Shown one piece after another: positions 62,562 to 64,000 of a DNA stretch of 64,000 bases; within the stretch, counting starts at the first letter, position 1; each line of letters starts with the position of its first letter. A program made the position numbers and the translations under genes. Location: NCBI RefSeq assembly GCF_026626635.1, contig NZ_JAPNKA010000001.1, forward strand, positions 11,888,501 to 11,952,500, given 5' to 3'. This DNA is from Archangium lansingense (GTDB taxonomy: Bacteria; Myxococcota; Myxococcia; Myxococcales; Myxococcaceae). The notes below the pieces were generated by a model that ran no database searches, was not told where the DNA came from, and was given only the letters and a program-made list of their open reading frames with translations.

Positions 62562-63575
62562 ATGAGGACATCCCCAGCACTCCGCACCGCCCGCGAGGTG
62601 GTCCTGCCGCTGCTGTGCCTGACGGCGCTCGCCGCGAGCAGCCCCTCTCCCGCCCAGGCACCCGCGACGCGGGAGGATCCACTTCCCTCCTGGAATGAGG
62701 GCGCACCGAAGAAGGCCATTCTCGACTTCGTCAAACGTGTCACCACGCCGGGCAGCCCGGACTTCATCCCCGTCGAGGAGCGCATCGCCACCTTCGACAA
62801 CGACGGCACGCTCTGGCCCGAGCAGCCCGTCATCCAGGGTGCCTTCGTGCTCGCGCAGCTCCAGAAGCGCGTCGCGAAGGAGCCCTCGCTCAAGCAGAAG
62901 CCCGCGGTCAAGGCCGCCCTCGATGGAGACCTCGAGTACCTGACCCGGGCCGGTGAGAAGGCGCTGATGGAGCTGTTCGCGATCACCTCCGCCAACCTGA
63001 CCGACGAGCAGTTCGACCAGGAGGTCCGCGAGTTCTTCCAGACGGCGAAGCACCCGAAGCTCGGCGTGCCCTACACCCAGCTCGCCTACCAGCCCATGGT
63101 GGAGCTGCTGGAGTACCTCCGCGCCAACGGTTTCCGCACGTACATCTCCTCGGGGGGCGGTATCGACTTCATGCGGGCCATCTCCCAGCAGATGTATGGG
63201 ATTCCGCCGGAGCAGGTGATCGGCAGCTCCCTGAAGAAGGAGTTCAAGGACCAGGGCGGAAAGTCCGTGCTCTGGAGGAAACCCGAGCCCGGCGCGGTCA
63301 ACGACAAGGAAACCAAGCCGGTGAACATCGACCTGCACATTGGCAGACGCCCGGTGCTCGCGGCCGGCAACGAGCGCTCCAGCGGTGACATCGCGATGCT
63401 CGAATACTCCCAGGGCCGCGAGGGGCCCTCGCTCCAGCTCCTCGTCAACCACGACGACGCGCAGCGGGAGTTCTCCTACCAGGAGAAGGACAACGCCTCG
63501 CTCAACGCCGCCAAGGCGCATGGCTGGACGGTGGTGAGCATCAAGAACGACTGGAAGACAGTCTTCAAGCAGTGA
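62562..63575 (+). CDS. Exported HAD-superfamily phosphatase
   Basis: This is a 337-residue protein with a signal peptide (VVLPLLCLTALAASS). The HAD motif FDNDGTLW has the nucleophile Asp79 and Asp81. The second motif is around ISSGGGIDF and the last acidic pair is in GNERSSGD. It is secreted to the periplasm. It lies between a SulP permease and a sulfatase, which suggests handling of sulfated or phosphorylated substrates. GGAGG lies 10 bases upstream of the ATG. Confidence 0.82.
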   Translation: MRTSPALRTAREVVLPLLCLTALAASSPSPAQAPATREDPLPSWNEGAPKKAILDFVKRVTTPGSPDFIPVEERIATFDNDGTLWPEQPVIQGAFVLAQLQKRVAKEPSLKQKPAVKAALDGDLEYLTRAGEKALMELFAITSANLTDEQFDQEVREFFQTAKHPKLGVPYTQLAYQPMVELLEYLRANGFRTYISSGGGIDFMRAISQQMYGIPPEQVIGSSLKKEFKDQGGKSVLWRKPEPGAVNDKETKPVNIDLHIGRRPVLAAGNERSSGDIAMLEYSQGREGPSLQLLVNHDDAQREFSYQEKDNASLNAAKAHGWTVVSIKNDWKTVFKQ

Positions 63576-63699
63576 GGGGTTGAGTCCGAATCCAGGACCC
63601 CACCCTTCCGGGCTGACCGAGCAGCCAGACCCAGACGGCCCCCACCCGGTGCATGCACATCATCTACGGCGCAATTCTGTTGCAAGGAGAGAAGACACC

Positions 63700-64000
63700 A
63701 TGGCCAGAGCTGTCAAAGCGCCCAACATCCTCGTCATCTTCGGAGATGACATCGGCTACTGGAACCTCAGCGCCTACAACCAGGGAATGCTGGGCTACGA
63801 AACGCCCAACATCGACCGTCTGGCGAAGGAAGGTGCGCTGCTCACCAACTACTACGGGCAACAGAGTTGCACCGCGGGCCGCGCGGCCTTCATCACCGGC
63901 CAGTGCCCCTTCCGCACGGGCCTGACGAAGGTCGGCATGCCGGGAGCCAAGGTGGGCCTGAGCGAAGAGGACCCGACGATCGCCGATATGCTCAAGTCGA
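63700..64000 (+). CDS. Type I sulfatase (alkaline-phosphatase superfamily), partial
   Basis: This is the N-terminal 100 residues of a type I sulfatase; the gene continues beyond the window. The metal-binding start ILVIFGDDIGYWN, the segment TPNIDRLAKEGALLT and the formylglycine signature CTAGR (Cys57) are all present, so it is the Cys-type that needs formylglycine-generating enzyme. No signal peptide is seen in the part available. AAGGAG precedes the ATG. The substrate is unknown. Confidence 0.92.
   Translation, partial: MARAVKAPNILVIFGDDIGYWNLSAYNQGMLGYETPNIDRLAKEGALLTNYYGQQSCTAGRAAFITGQCPFRTGLTKVGMPGAKVGLSEEDPTIADMLKS

Overview
The window is about 64 kb of very GC-rich bacterial chromosome from a myxobacterium, most likely a member of the Cystobacterineae (Archangium, Cystobacter or a relative). 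The assignment is an inference. It rests on a TraA-like protein with a MYXO-CTERM tail, a SitA-type toxin lipoprotein with its partner gene, a receiver-DUF4388 protein, FimU/PilV/PilW/PilX/PilY1 pilus genes, many lipoproteins and a sigma-54 two-component locus. I found no tRNA, rRNA, CRISPR array, insertion sequence or prophage. About 56 real genes are tightly packed; most other long open frames are shadows caused by the GC content.

Layout. 1-8.9 kb: a peroxiredoxin with a histone-like tail, a lipoprotein, a Ni/Co exporter-like protein, a receiver-DUF4388 protein, a methyltransferase, a HAD-UbiA prenyltransferase with an SDR partner, and a chemoreceptor. 9.0-12.4 kb: a compact operon of acyl carrier protein, type III polyketide synthase (PKS) and fatty acyl-AMP ligase (FAAL), behind a clear sigma-70-type promoter. 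12.5-17.1 kb: four paralogous M43 (pappalysin-type) lipoprotein metalloproteases, three in tandem and one facing them, with near-identical terminators. 17.4-20.1 kb: an UshA-like protein and the TraA-like surface protein. 20.2-25.0 kb: a second, five-gene type III PKS operon with overlapping genes (PKS, isoprenylcysteine-type methyltransferase, ACP, FAAL, flavoprotein). 25.2-27.3 kb: SitA-like toxin and presumed immunity gene. 27.4-33.7 kb: housekeeping and accessory genes, including an NlpC/P60 protein, a winged-helix protein, hemerythrin, an EEP nuclease/phosphatase and a TetR regulator.

33.9-39.4 kb: a histidine kinase and a sigma-54 activator, followed by a textbook -24/-12 promoter with an upstream palindrome. 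These drive a SulP-type transporter and a beta-carbonic anhydrase, a self-contained candidate bicarbonate/CO2 control unit. 39.5-42.1 kb: small genes. 42.4-49.7 kb: minor pseudopilins and a 1410-residue PilY1-like adhesin, then prolyl-tRNA synthetase. 51-60 kb: outer-membrane and envelope proteins, a candidate remnant toxin/immunity pair, and a WYL regulator divergent from a GFA-family gene. 60.6-64 kb: a second SulP transporter, a HAD phosphatase and the start of a sulfatase.

The most interesting content is the pair of unrelated-looking but functionally parallel FAAL-ACP-type III PKS modules 8 kb apart. They flank the protease array and imply two dedicated, carrier-primed lipid-polyketide pathways. 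Next in interest are the carbonic-anhydrase regulon, the evenly spaced palindromes at 17.17-17.26 kb, and the inverted-pair intergenic repeats.
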